Origin: Streptomyces sp. 15-116A
Lineage (GTDB): Bacteria > Actinomycetota > Actinomycetes > Streptomycetales > Streptomycetaceae
Assembly: GCF_025290915.1 (NCBI RefSeq)
Contig: NZ_JAOCQE010000040.1
Coordinates: forward strand, 1 to 35,933
Reading direction: 5' to 3'
DNA length: 35,933 bases
In this document: positions 21,431-29,664 of the stretch, in pieces
Numbering within the stretch: the first letter of the stretch is position 1
Layout of the letters: each line of letters begins with the position of its first letter
The notes under the pieces: model-generated
Told to the model about the DNA's origin: nothing
The model's database searches: none
What the model saw: the letters and a program-made list of their open reading frames with translations, nothing else
Position numbers and translations under genes: made by a program

Positions 21431-22408
21431 TCACGAGACGCTCTGTCTGCGGAGTTCCCGGGCCAGTTGGTACAAACCCGCGAGGTCCATGCCCTCCGCG
21501 AACAGCGGCAGTTCGTGCAGCGGCAGGCCGAGGTCCGCCAGCACCGCCCGCTGCTCGGTCTCCAGCGCGTGCCGCTCGGCGTACTCCTCCGCCTGCGCGA
21601 GCAAGGGGTCCACCAGCCGCTCGGCGTGTCCGCCGCGCCGCGCTCCGCCGAGACCGGCGGACGACAGTGCCCGTGCGATGGAAGAACGCGGGACGCTCCC
21701 CACGAGTTCCAGGTCGGCCGGATCCAGCAGCGCCGGCCGCACCATGTTCACGATGATCCTGCCCACCGGCAGTCGGGCCGCGCGCAGCTCGGCGATGCCG
21801 TCCGCGGTCTCCTGGACCGGCATCTCCTCCAGCAGCGTCACCAGGTGCACCGCCGTCTCGGGCGACTTCAGCACCCGCATCACGGCCTGCGCCTGATTGT
21901 GTATCGGGCCGATCTTGGCGAGCCCGGCGACCTCGTCGTTGACGTTGAGGAAGCGGGTGATGCGCCCGGTCGGCGGCGCGTCCATCACGACGTAGTCGTA
22001 GACGAACTTCCCGCTCCTGTCCTTGCGCCGGACCGCCTCGCACGCCTTGCCGGTCAGCAGGACGTCCCTGAGGCCGGGCGCGATGGTGGTGGCGAAGTCG
22101 ATCGCGCCGAGCTTCTTCAGGGCGCGTCCGGCGCCGCCCATCTTGTAGAACATCTGGAGGTAGTCCAGAAGGGCCAGTTCGGGATCGATGGCCAGGGCGT
22201 GCACCTCGCCCCCGCCCGGAGCGACGGCGATCTTCCGCTCCTCATACGGCAACGCCTCCGTCTCGAAGAGCTGTGCGATGCCCTGGCGGCCCTCGACCTC
22301 GACGAGAAGCGTCCGCTTCCCCTCCGTGGCCAGGGCCAGCGCGAGGGCCGCGGCCACCGTGGTCTTGCCGGTTCCGCCCTTGCCACTGACGACCTGGAGC
22401 CTGCTCAC
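21431..22408 (-). CDS. ArsA/GET3-like ATPase (first of two)
   Basis: The 325-residue product starts at GTG with VVSGKGGTGKTTVAAALALA (about residues 6-25), the P-loop of this family, and carries VVMDAPPTGRITRFLNV (switch II region) and RIIVNMVRP. It probably pairs with its larger neighbour as a heterodimer, since bacterial ArsA-like subunits often work in twos; this is inference. A DUF4177 gene starts 116 bp away on the other strand, so the gap holds divergent promoters. No metal-binding Cys triad of classical ArsA is evident. Confidence 0.8.
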   Translation of the reverse strand: MSRLQVVSGKGGTGKTTVAAALALALATEGKRTLLVEVEGRQGIAQLFETEALPYEERKIAVAPGGGEVHALAIDPELALLDYLQMFYKMGGAGRALKKLGAIDFATTIAPGLRDVLLTGKACEAVRRKDRSGKFVYDYVVMDAPPTGRITRFLNVNDEVAGLAKIGPIHNQAQAVMRVLKSPETAVHLVTLLEEMPVQETADGIAELRAARLPVGRIIVNMVRPALLDPADLELVGSVPRSSIARALSSAGLGGARRGGHAERLVDPLLAQAEEYAERHALETEQRAVLADLGLPLHELPLFAEGMDLAGLYQLARELRRQSVS

Positions 22409-22524
22409 GTCTTCGAGCCTAATTCCTCGCCCCGCGCCCCGGCGGCTCCGGGGGCGACTTCCGCGGACATGTCACCGCGGCGGTCGCTGCGGCGGTGTCC
22501 GCCGTTGCGGCTAGAGTCGGCCCC

Positions 22525-22686
22525 ATGACCAAGTGGGAATACGCGACTGTGCCGCTGCTCGTCCATGCCACGAAGCAGATTCTGGACACCTGGGGCGAGG
22601 ACGGCTGGGAGCTCGTCCAGGTCGTGCCCGGGCCGAACAACCCCGAGCAGCTGGTGGCCTACCTGAAGCGGGAGAAGCAGGGATGA
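22525..22686 (+). CDS. DUF4177-domain protein (53 aa)
   Basis: From ATG 22525 the product is 53 residues with the typical DUF4177 pattern: KWEYATVPLL, HATKQILDTWGEDGWELVQV, VAYLKREK. A GTG at 22495 in frame would add ten residues that do not fit the family. No strong Shine-Dalgarno precedes the ATG (AGAGTCGG); GCTAGAGT at 22510-22517 might be a -10 of a nearly leaderless mRNA. Its stop overlaps the RidA start by ATGA, so the two are translated together. Function unknown. Confidence 0.8.
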   Translation: MTKWEYATVPLLVHATKQILDTWGEDGWELVQVVPGPNNPEQLVAYLKREKQG

Positions 22687-23147
22687 GCGCCGTCGAGGCG
22701 AAGCTGGCCGAGCTCGGCCTGCGCCTGCCGGAGGTCGTCCCGCCGCTGGCGGCGTACCAGCCCGCCGTGCAGTCGGGCCCGTACGTCTACACCGCCGGCC
22801 AGCTGCCCATGGTGGACGGCAAGCTGCCGGTCACCGGCAAGGTCGGCGCGGAGGTCACCCCCGAGGAGGCCAAGGAGCTGGCGCGCACGTGTGCTCTGAA
22901 CGCCCTCGCCGCGGTCAAGTCCGTCGCCGGGGATCTGGACCGGGTCGCGCGCGTGGTGAAGGTGGTGGGGTTCGTCGCCTCCGCCGCGGACTTCACCGGG
23001 CAGCCGGCGGTTCTCAACGGGGCGAGTGAGCTGCTCGGTGAGGTGCTCGGCGAGAAGGGTGTGCACGCGCGCAGTGCCGTGGGCGTCGCGGTGCTGCCGC
23101 TGGATGCGCCGGTGGAGGTCGAGATCCAGGTGGAACTGGCGCAGTAG
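22683..23147 (+). CDS. RidA/YjgF/UK114-family protein
   Basis: The 154-residue product reads as the longer RidA subfamily: LAELGLRLPEVVPPLAAYQP, then SGPYVYTAGQLPMVDGKLP, CALNALAAVKSVAGDLDRV and a C-terminal HARSAVGVAVLPLDAPVEVE. RidA proteins hydrolyse reactive enamine/imine intermediates released by pyridoxal enzymes. The final Arg of the active site is present in HARSAVGV. The exact substrate of this subfamily is not certain. Overlapping ATGA with the DUF4177 gene. Confidence 0.85.
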   Translation: MSAVEAKLAELGLRLPEVVPPLAAYQPAVQSGPYVYTAGQLPMVDGKLPVTGKVGAEVTPEEAKELARTCALNALAAVKSVAGDLDRVARVVKVVGFVASAADFTGQPAVLNGASELLGEVLGEKGVHARSAVGVAVLPLDAPVEVEIQVELAQ

Positions 23148-23213
23148 CTTCCAGCGGGGAGCAGTCCGCCGGCGAGCTCGGGGCGTTCCGGTCGGTGCGC
23201 GGGTGCCGCGCCG

Positions 23214-23257
23214 CGTCGTGGCTGGTCGCGCAGTTCCCCGTGCCCCCTTGGGGCGCC
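23214..23257. repeat. Common Streptomyces intergenic palindromic repeat
   Basis: CGTCGTGGCTGGTCGCGCAG runs into TTCCCCGTGCCCCCTTGGGG and GCGCC. This combination (on the other strand, GGGGAACTGCGCGACCAGCC) is a sequence I recognise as scattered in very many copies between Streptomyces genes. Part of it can pair around CCTTGG. It lies between the RidA gene and the next operon and may end transcription. Confidence 0.75.
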
Positions 23258-23310
23258 TGGTGTTCCCTCTGTCACTCGAACATCTGGGCGTCAGCAGATA
23301 GCCTCCGGCC

Positions 23311-24192
23311 ATGGCGAATGTGCAGGCTGGCGGGCAGTGGTACCCGCCGGAGTGGCCGGAGCGGATCAGGGCGCTCGCCGAGGGGACGCTCACGCCGGTC
23401 GCCCCGAAGCGGGCGGCCACCGTGATGCTGCTCAAGGACACCGCGGACGGCACTGTCGTGCACATGCTGCGCCGCCGTACGTCCATGGCCTTCGCGGGCG
23501 GCGCCTACGCCTATCCCGGCGGCGGTGTCGACCCGCGGGACGACGAGCGGCACATCCGCTGGGCGGGCCCCACGCGCGCGTGGTGGGCGGACCGGCTCGG
23601 CGTCGACGAGACGGGCGCCCAGGCGATCGTCTGCGCGGCGGTGCGCGAGACGTACGAGGAGGCCGGCGTCCTGCTCGCCGGGCCGACCGCCGACACGGTG
23701 GTCGGCGACACCACCGGCGACGACTGGGAGGCGGACCGCGCCGCACTCGTCGCACGGGAGGTCTCCTTCGCGGAGTTCCTCGACCGGCGCGGGCTGGTCC
23801 TGCGCTCCGACCTGCTCGGCGCGTGGACGCGCTGGATCACCCCGGAGTTCGAGCCGCGCCGCTACGACACGTGGTTCTTCGTCGCCGCGCTCCCCGAGGG
23901 CCAGCGCACCCGCAACGCCTCCACGGAGGCCGACCGCACGGTGTGGATCGCCCCGCGCGAGGCGGCCGCCGCGTACGACAAGGGCGAGCTGCTGATGATG
24001 CCGCCGACCATCTCGACCCTGCGCCAGCTGTCGCCGTACGGCAGCGCGGCCGAGGCGCTCGACGCGGCGCCCGCCCGGGATCTGACCCCCGTCCTGGCCA
24101 CCGCGCGCCTGGAGGACGGGGAGATCGTGCTCTCCTGGCCGGGCCACGACGAGTTCACCAAGCACATCCCGACCGGTGGAGCCCCCGCATGA
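23311..24192 (+). CDS. Nudix hydrolase-domain protein
   Basis: The 293-residue product has KRAATVMLLKDTADGTVVHM and RTSMAFAGGAYAYPGGGVD at the N-terminal side and a degenerate, split Nudix box: GGAYAYPGGGVDPRDDE, then a long insertion, then AIVCAAVRETYEEAGVLLAG (about residues 108-127), which holds the REXXEEXG core. This layout, with an insertion between the Gly-rich start and the REXXEE core, is known from NUDT19/RP2-like coenzyme A hydrolases. It overlaps the next gene by ATGA, so the two are coupled. Confidence 0.82.
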   Translation: MANVQAGGQWYPPEWPERIRALAEGTLTPVAPKRAATVMLLKDTADGTVVHMLRRRTSMAFAGGAYAYPGGGVDPRDDERHIRWAGPTRAWWADRLGVDETGAQAIVCAAVRETYEEAGVLLAGPTADTVVGDTTGDDWEADRAALVAREVSFAEFLDRRGLVLRSDLLGAWTRWITPEFEPRRYDTWFFVAALPEGQRTRNASTEADRTVWIAPREAAAAYDKGELLMMPPTISTLRQLSPYGSAAEALDAAPARDLTPVLATARLEDGEIVLSWPGHDEFTKHIPTGGAPA

Positions 24193-25019
24193 CGGACGCC
24201 AGCACCCTTCCGGGCCAGCCACGGGGCGGGGTCCTCTCCGGCCCGGCGACACCGCGCGCGGTGAACGTCCTGGCGCCGAACCCCTCGGCGATGACCCTGG
24301 ACGGCACCAACACCTGGATCCTCTCCGAGCCGGACTCGCCGCTGGCGGTCGTCGTCGACCCGGGTCCGCTGGACGAGGGCCATCTGCGGCATGTCGTCGT
24401 CACGGCCGAGCAGGCCGGCAAGCGCATCGCCCTCACCCTGCTGACGCACGGTCACCCCGACCACGCCGAGGGCGCGGGCAGGTTCGCCGAGCTGACCGGC
24501 ACGAAGGTGCGCGCCCTCGACCCGGCGCTGCGGCTCGGGGACGAGGGGCTGGCCGCAGGAGACGTCATCACGGTGGGCGGCCTGGAGCTGCGGGTCGTAC
24601 CGACGCCCGGGCACACCGCGGACTCCCTCTCCTTCCACCTGCCGGCCGACCGGGCCGTCCTGACCGGCGACACCATCCTGGGGCGCGGCACGACCGTGGT
24701 GGCCCACCCCGACGGGCGCCTCGGCGACTATCTGGACACCCTGCGGCGCCTGCGCTCCCTCACGGTCGACGACGGCGTCCACACCGTCCTGCCCGGCCAC
24801 GGGCCCGTCCTGGAGGACGCCCAGGGCGCCGTCGAGTACTACCTCGCCCATCGCGCCCACCGGCTCGCCCAGGTGGAGACGGCCGTCGAGGACGGTCACC
24901 GTACGCCCGCGGAGGTCGTCGCCCACGTGTACGCGGACGTGGACCGCTCCCTGTGGCCGGCGGCGGAGCTCTCCGTACGGGCGCAGCTGGAGTATCTGCA
25001 GGAGCACGGGCTCATCTAA
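24189..25019 (+). CDS. Metallo-beta-lactamase-fold hydrolase (LACTB2-like)
   Basis: The 276-residue product has the metal-binding signature LTHGHPDHAEG (HxHxDH, about residues 94-104), PTPGHTADSLSFHL, LTGDTILG and LPGHGPV, and the N-terminal NPSAMTLDGTNTWIL typical of LACTB2-like proteins. A C-terminal winged-helix-like tail (TPAEVVAHVYADVD, AELSVRAQLEYLQEHG) also matches that group. LACTB2 acts as an endoribonuclease in mitochondria; the bacterial role is unclear. ATG 24189 overlaps the Nudix stop. Confidence 0.88.
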   Translation: MTDASTLPGQPRGGVLSGPATPRAVNVLAPNPSAMTLDGTNTWILSEPDSPLAVVVDPGPLDEGHLRHVVVTAEQAGKRIALTLLTHGHPDHAEGAGRFAELTGTKVRALDPALRLGDEGLAAGDVITVGGLELRVVPTPGHTADSLSFHLPADRAVLTGDTILGRGTTVVAHPDGRLGDYLDTLRRLRSLTVDDGVHTVLPGHGPVLEDAQGAVEYYLAHRAHRLAQVETAVEDGHRTPAEVVAHVYADVDRSLWPAAELSVRAQLEYLQEHGLI

Positions 25020-25034
25020 GGCGGCCCGGACGCG

Positions 25035-25071
25035 CGGAGCCCCGCCTCACGGGGAGTGAGGCGGGGCTCCG
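25035..25071. terminator. Bidirectional terminator between the MBL-fold gene and crp
   Basis: A 16-bp stem (25035-25050 with 25056-25071; core GAGCCCCGCCTCAC) around a 5-nt loop. It lies 15 bp after the MBL-fold stop and 32 bp beyond the crp stop, between convergent genes. Confidence 0.85.
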
Positions 25072-25103
25072 GCGCGTGTGTGCGGGCGTACCGGCGTGTG
25101 GGG

Positions 25104-25778
25104 TCAGCGCGAGCGCTTCGCCAGGCGCTCGACGTCCAGGAGGATCACCGCGCGGGCCTCCAGGCGCAGCCAGCCGCGCTGGGCGAAGTCGGCGAGGGCC
25201 TTGTTGACCGTCTCGCGGGACGCGCCGACCAGCTGGGCCAGCTCCTCCTGCGTGAGGTCGTGCACCACGTGGATGCCCTCCTCGGACTGCACGCCGAAGC
25301 GGCGGGACAGGTCCAGCAGGGCGCGGGCGACACGGCCCGGGACGTCCGAGAAGACCAGGTCCGACATGGCGTCGTTGGTCTTGCGCAGCCGGCGTGCGAC
25401 GGCACGCAGCAGGGCCGTGGCGACCTCGGGGCGGGCGTTCAGCCAGGGCTGGAGGTCGCCGTGGCCGAGGCCCAGCAGCTTCACCTCGGTCAGCGCCGTG
25501 GCCGTCGCGGTGCGCGGGCCCGGGTCGAAGAGCGACAGCTCGCCGATGAGTTCGCCGGGGCCGACGACGGCCAGCATGTTCTCGCGGCCGTCGGGTGAGG
25601 TGCGGTGCAGCTTGACCTTGCCCTCGGTGACCACGTAGAGCCGGTCTCCGGGGTCGCCCTCGTGGAACAGGGAGTCGCCCCGTGCCAGAGTCACCTCACT
25701 CATGGAGGCGCGAAGCTCCGCGGCCTGCTCGTCATCGAGCGCCGCGAAAAGCGGGTTCCGCCGCAGAACGTCGTCCAC
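25104..25778 (-). CDS. crp: Crp/Fnr-family cAMP receptor-type regulator
   Basis: From GTG 25778 the product is 224 residues, the length I recall for S. coelicolor Crp (SCO3571). It starts with DDVLRRNPLFAAL, has a cyclic-nucleotide domain (about 10-125, with FHEGDPGDRLYVVTEGKVK and GPGELIGELSLFDPGPRTAT), a dimer helix, and a C-terminal winged helix (TQEELAQLVGASRETVNKAL). Crp controls germination, growth and many antibiotic clusters in Streptomyces. AAGGAGAG ends six bases before this GTG. The frame is open further upstream to 25847, but the extra 23 residues lack a ribosome site. It faces the MBL-fold gene. Confidence 0.92.
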   Translation of the reverse strand: MDDVLRRNPLFAALDDEQAAELRASMSEVTLARGDSLFHEGDPGDRLYVVTEGKVKLHRTSPDGRENMLAVVGPGELIGELSLFDPGPRTATATALTEVKLLGLGHGDLQPWLNARPEVATALLRAVARRLRKTNDAMSDLVFSDVPGRVARALLDLSRRFGVQSEEGIHVVHDLTQEELAQLVGASRETVNKALADFAQRGWLRLEARAVILLDVERLAKRSR

Positions 25779-25984
25779 GAGTTCTCTCCTTGTCGACCTG
25801 CTCAGGGGATCTTGCTCCCCCACGTACCAGGGGACCGTGGTGCCCATTTTGCCGGACGGTCCAAACAGTGTGATCTGTCACAAGGATGCCGCACCGGCCT
25901 GCCGGGGTACGCGGCAGGGGTCCAATTGGGCGCCGATCTTCGGGGTCCGGGGCGGATGTCGGTGCCGGGCCGTAGGCTGGCCGG

Positions 25985-27280
25985 GTGTCCAAATCGCCGG
26001 TGAGAGCACAGGCAGAGGGGGCTGCGCGGGTGGCTGTACGTCGTGATTCCGCTGTGGGCGAACAGGGCCCCGATGGCGGTAGGGAAACGGCGAAAGCGGC
26101 AAAGAGGGCGCCGGTGAGGAGGAAGCCGACGGCGCCGGAGAGCGGCGCGTCCGAGGAGCGGGGCGCGGCGACGAAGAAGGCTGCGCCTGCCAAGAAGGCG
26201 ACCGCGAAGAAGGCTGCGCCTGACAGGAAGGCGGCCACCAAGAAGGCGGCGGCTGCGGGGAAGACTGCGCCTGGCGAGAAGGCGGCGGCGAAGAAGGCCG
26301 CGCCCGCCAAGAAGACCGCGGCCAAGAAGGCGGCCACGAAGAAGGCCGCGCCCGCGAAGAAGGCGCCCGCCAAAAAGGCCCCGCCCGCCAAGAAATCCGC
26401 CCCCCTCAAGAAGGCCCCCGCCGTCAAGAAGCCCCTCGTCGCGCCCAAGAAGGCCACCGCCGCCGTCAAGGCCGCTCCGGCGAAGGCCGTCGTCCATCCG
26501 GGCAAGGGCGAGTCCCGTACCGCGCTCGTGCGCCGTGCGCGGCGGATCAACCGGGAGCTCGCCGAGGTGTATCCGTACGCCCACCCCGAGCTGGACTTCG
26601 ACAACCCCTTCCAACTCGTCGTCGCCACCGTCCTGTCGGCCCAGACCACGGACCTGCGGGTCAATCAGACGACCCCCGCCCTCTTCGCGAAGTACCCCAC
26701 CCCCGAGGACCTGGCCGCCGCCAACCCCGAGGAGGTGGAGGAGATCCTGCGCCCGTGCGGCTTCTTCCGTGCCAAGACCCGTTCGGTGATGGGGCTTTCC
26801 AAGGCGCTCGTGGAGGACTTCGGCGGCGAGGTCCCCGGCCGGCTCGAGGACCTCGTCAAACTGCCCGGCGTCGGCCGCAAGACCGCCTTCGTCGTGCTCG
26901 GCAACGCCTTCGGCCGCCCCGGCATCACCGTGGACACCCACTTCCAGCGCCTCGTACGCCGCTGGCGGTGGACGGAGGAGACCGACCCCGACAAGATCGA
27001 GGCGGCCGTCGGCGCGCTGTTCCCCAAGAGCGACTGGACCGACCTCTCGCACCACGTCATCTGGCACGGCCGCCGCATCTGCCACGCCCGCAAGCCGGCC
27101 TGCGGCGCCTGCCCCATCGCCGCGCTCTGCCCGGCGTACGGCGAGGGCGAGACGGACCCGGAGAAGGCGAAGAAGCTGCTGAAGTACGAGAAGGGCGGCC
27201 TGCCGGGCCAGCGTCTGAAGCCGCCGCAGGCCTACCTGGACGCGGGCGGCCGTCCCGCCCCGCCGCTGGGGGCCGGATGA
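25985..27280 (+). CDS. nth: Endonuclease III with long Lys/Ala-rich N-terminal extension
   Basis: The 431-residue product contains a complete endonuclease III from about residue 178. It has [18 protein letters not shown], the helix-hairpin-helix [18 protein letters not shown] with catalytic Lys, [12 protein letters not shown] with catalytic Asp, and the [4Fe-4S] motif C-x6-C-x2-C-x5-C ([17 protein letters not shown]). It removes oxidised pyrimidines in base-excision repair. The first 175 residues are unusual: tens of KKA, AAKKA and PAKKA repeats, like the tails of HU-type nucleoid proteins or histone H1. GTG 25985 follows TAGGCT by nine bases, so the mRNA may be leaderless. Starting later, for example near residue 170, would drop the tail but no ribosome site marks such a start. 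Confidence 0.9.
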   Translation: MSKSPVRAQAEGAARVAVRRDSAVGEQGPDGGRETAKAAKRAPVRRKPTAPESGASEERGAATKKAAPAKKATAKKAAPDRKAATKKAAAAGKTAPGEKAAAKKAAPAKKTAAKKAATKKAAPAKKAPAKKAPPAKKSAPLKKAPAVKKPLVAPKKATAAVKAAPAKAVVHPGKGESRTALVRRARRINRELAEVYPYAHPELDFDNPFQLVVATVLSAQTTDLRVNQTTPALFAKYPTPEDLAAANPEEVEEILRPCGFFRAKTRSVMGLSKALVEDFGGEVPGRLEDLVKLPGVGRKTAFVVLGNAFGRPGITVDTHFQRLVRRWRWTEETDPDKIEAAVGALFPKSDWTDLSHHVIWHGRRICHARKPACGACPIAALCPAYGEGETDPEKAKKLLKYEKGGLPGQRLKPPQAYLDAGGRPAPPLGAG

Positions 27281-27413
27281 CGGGACGCACGGGCCGTACG
27301 GGAGGTACGGGACGTCCCACGGGGCGGCGTGTCGCGGAACGATCGCGGGGTCTCCGGGCGTTGCACCCGCAGGACGAGACGAGACCGCGCAGGCCGGGAC
27401 GAGGGGGGTGGCG

Positions 27414-28109
27414 ATGACGCGGGCGAGCAACACGCGGGGCGGGCCGGTGACGATCAGCAAGGAGGGCCTGCCCGCCTGGCTGGACCCGGTGGTGCGCGCG
27501 GCGGAGACGGTCGCACCGCGCCAGCTGAGCCGCTTCCTGCCCCCGAAGGACGGCGCGGGCCGCCAGTCCGCCGTGCTCATCCTGTTCGGCGAGGGCGAGC
27601 GCGGGCCCGAGCTGCTGCTGATGGAGCGGGCGAGCTCACTGCGCTCGCACGCCGGGCAGCCGTCCTTCCCGGGCGGCGCCCTCGATCCGGAGGACGGCGA
27701 TCCGCTCGGTGACGGCCCGCTGCGGGCGGCGCTGCGGGAGGCCGAGGAGGAGACCGGGCTCGATCCGTCCGGCGTCCAGGTCTTCGGCGTCCTGCCCAAG
27801 CTGTACATCCCGGTGAGCGGCTTCGTCGTCACCCCGGTGCTGGGCTGGTGGCGCGTCCCCAGCCCCGTGGGCGTCGTGGACCCGAACGAGACCGCCCGGG
27901 TCTTCACGGTCCCCGTGGCGGATCTCACCGACCCGGACAACCGTGCGACCGCCGTCCATCCCCGCGGTCATCAGGGCCCGGCATTCCTGGTCGAATCGGC
28001 CCTGGTGTGGGGCTTCACGGCCGGGCTCATCGACCGGCTGCTGCATTTCGCCGGGTGGGAGCGCCCCTGGGACCGGGACCGGCGGGTCCCGCTGGACTGG
28101 CGGTCATGA
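27414..28109 (+). CDS. Nudix hydrolase, CoA pyrophosphatase type (NudL-like)
   Basis: The 231-residue product has the NudL arrangement: AVLILFGEGERGPELLLMER, LRSHAGQPSFPGGALDPEDG and then the Nudix core AALREAEEETGLDPS. LRSHxGQxxFPGG is the extra signature of the coenzyme A/acyl-CoA pyrophosphatase group. It likely cleaves CoA to phosphopantetheine and adenosine 3',5'-bisphosphate. ATG 27414 is chosen as it lies six bases after GAGGGGG; GTG 27408 touches that sequence. The gene lies between nth and the protease gene, all in one direction. Confidence 0.88.
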   Translation: MTRASNTRGGPVTISKEGLPAWLDPVVRAAETVAPRQLSRFLPPKDGAGRQSAVLILFGEGERGPELLLMERASSLRSHAGQPSFPGGALDPEDGDPLGDGPLRAALREAEEETGLDPSGVQVFGVLPKLYIPVSGFVVTPVLGWWRVPSPVGVVDPNETARVFTVPVADLTDPDNRATAVHPRGHQGPAFLVESALVWGFTAGLIDRLLHFAGWERPWDRDRRVPLDWRS

Positions 28110-28157
28110 CAGGGTGGGCGCCGGAGCGAGGCGAGTGACGAGGCGAGGCTTGAAGCG

Positions 28158-29357
28158 GTGAACGTGCTGGACATCCTGTTGCTGGTCGCCGCCGTGTGGT
28201 TCGCGGTCGTCGGCTACCGCCAGGGCTTCGTCGTCGGCATCCTGTCGGTGATCGGCTTCCTGGGCGGCGGCCTCGCCGCCGTGTATGTGCTGCCCGTGAT
28301 CTGGGACGCCGTCACGGACGACGCCGAGGTCGGCACCACCGCCGCCGTCGTCGCGGTCGTCGTCGTCATCGTGTGCGCGTCCATCGGCCAGGCCCTGACC
28401 ACGCACCTCGGCAACAAGCTGCGCCGCTACATCTCCTGGTCCCCGGCCCGCGCGCTCGACGCCACCGGCGGCGCCCTGGTCAACGTGGTCGCGATGCTGC
28501 TGGTCGCGTGGCTGATCGGCTCCGCCCTCGCCGGTACGACGCTGACGGCGCTCGGCAAGGAGGTGCGCAGCTCCAAGGTGCTGCTCGGGGTGTCCAGAGT
28601 GCTGCCCGACCGGGCCGACACCTGGTTCGCCGATTTCTCCTCCATCCTCGCGCAGAACGGCTTTCCGCAGGTCTTCAGCCCGTTCGCCAGCGAGCCGATC
28701 AACGACGTCCGGCCCCCGGACCCGGCCCTCGCGAACAGCCCCGTCGCCACCCGGGCGCAGCGCTCCATCGTCAAGGTCATGGGCACCGCGGAGGGTTGCG
28801 GCAAGGTCCTGGAGGGCACCGGCTTCGTCTTCGCCGAGCGCCGGGTGATGACCAACGCGCATGTCGTGGGCGGCATCGACGAACCGACCGTGCAGATAGG
28901 CGGCGAGGGCAGGAAGTACGACGCGACAGTCGTCCTCTACGACTGGGAGCGCGACATCGCGGTCCTCGACGTCCCCGACATGAAGGCGCCGGCGCTGCGG
29001 TTCACGACCGAGGACGCGAGCAGCGGCGACAGCGCGATCGTCGCCGGTTTCCCGGAGAACGGGGCGTACGACGTGCGGGCCGCGCGCGTGCGGGGGCGCA
29101 TCACGGCCAGCGGCGCCGACATCTACCACCGCGGCACGGTCCGGCGCGATGTGTACTCCCTGTACGCGACCGTCCGGGAGGGCAACTCCGGTGGCCCCCT
29201 GCTGAGCACCGACGGAAAGGTCTACGGCGTGATCTTCGCGAAGTCGCGGGACGACGCCGAGACCGGGTACGCGCTCACCGTGGACGAGATCCGGGAGGAC
29301 ATCGCCAAGGGGCGTACCGCGAACCGTGAGGTGGACAGCGACAGCTGCGCGCTGTAG
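28158..29357 (+). CDS. marP: MarP-like membrane serine protease (CvpA domain plus trypsin-like domain)
   Basis: The 399-residue product begins with a CvpA-like domain of four hydrophobic helices (about residues 3-125: LDILLLVAAVWFAVVGYRQG, AAVVAVVVVIVCASIG). An extracytoplasmic trypsin/HtrA-type protease follows. The catalytic triad is visible: H235 in TNAHVV, D266 in ERDIAVLD and S344 in REGNSGGP. CGKVLEGTGFVF contains a Cys and there is another near the C-terminus (SDSCAL), possibly a disulfide as in Rv3671c. MarP of Mycobacterium tuberculosis protects against acid by activating a peptidoglycan hydrolase. No PDZ domain is seen. GTG 28158 lies 12 bases after GAGGCG. Confidence 0.88.
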   Translation: MNVLDILLLVAAVWFAVVGYRQGFVVGILSVIGFLGGGLAAVYVLPVIWDAVTDDAEVGTTAAVVAVVVVIVCASIGQALTTHLGNKLRRYISWSPARALDATGGALVNVVAMLLVAWLIGSALAGTTLTALGKEVRSSKVLLGVSRVLPDRADTWFADFSSILAQNGFPQVFSPFASEPINDVRPPDPALANSPVATRAQRSIVKVMGTAEGCGKVLEGTGFVFAERRVMTNAHVVGGIDEPTVQIGGEGRKYDATVVLYDWERDIAVLDVPDMKAPALRFTTEDASSGDSAIVAGFPENGAYDVRAARVRGRITASGADIYHRGTVRRDVYSLYATVREGNSGGPLLSTDGKVYGVIFAKSRDDAETGYALTVDEIREDIAKGRTANREVDSDSCAL

Positions 29358-29387
29358 TCGCCGGTGTGGACCGGGCCCGGGCGGTGG

Positions 29388-29570
29388 TCAGCCCCTGGGG
29401 TGGCGCAGGCGTACCGAGACCCAGCGGGCCCGGCGGCGGAGGATGCGCGGAATTCCCACCCTGAGGTCCGTACCTGCCATCTGAGGTGCACCGCCTCGCT
29501 GGTGGGAAGCCATACCGCTCGCCGAGCGGCGATTGCGGCTTGCGTCACTGTAGTCGTGCGTCCAGCCCAT
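29388..29570 (-). CDS. Small basic protein of unknown function (60 aa)
   Basis: A 60-residue basic protein starting MGWTHDYSDASRNRRSAS and ending with RILRRRARWVSVRLRHPRG. It sits in the 307-bp gap between the protease and hydrolase genes, with no larger gene on either strand there. The Arg-rich end would bind nucleic acid or membrane. The ribosome site is weak (CGGGG before the ATG). I think it resembles a small conserved Streptomyces protein but cannot name it. Confidence 0.45.
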   Translation of the reverse strand: MGWTHDYSDASRNRRSASGMASHQRGGAPQMAGTDLRVGIPRILRRRARWVSVRLRHPRG

Positions 29571-29664
29571 ACCCCGACGTCTGCCCCCGCCCCAAGGTCG
29601 ATAACCGCCTGGCGGGCGCCCAATTGGCCTATGCGCCGGGCAAGTACGGGCAGCGTCCGCTTGG

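Noticed and set aside
19984..22408. Arsenic resistance operon
   Set aside because: The ATPases are ArsA-like, but no arsB, arsC or arsR lies nearby and no Cys-rich metal site is evident.
27277..27417. Short frame overlapping the nth stop by ATGA
   Set aside because: The product is a [13 protein letters not shown] low-complexity peptide with no family pattern. The overlap is likely chance in GC-rich DNA.
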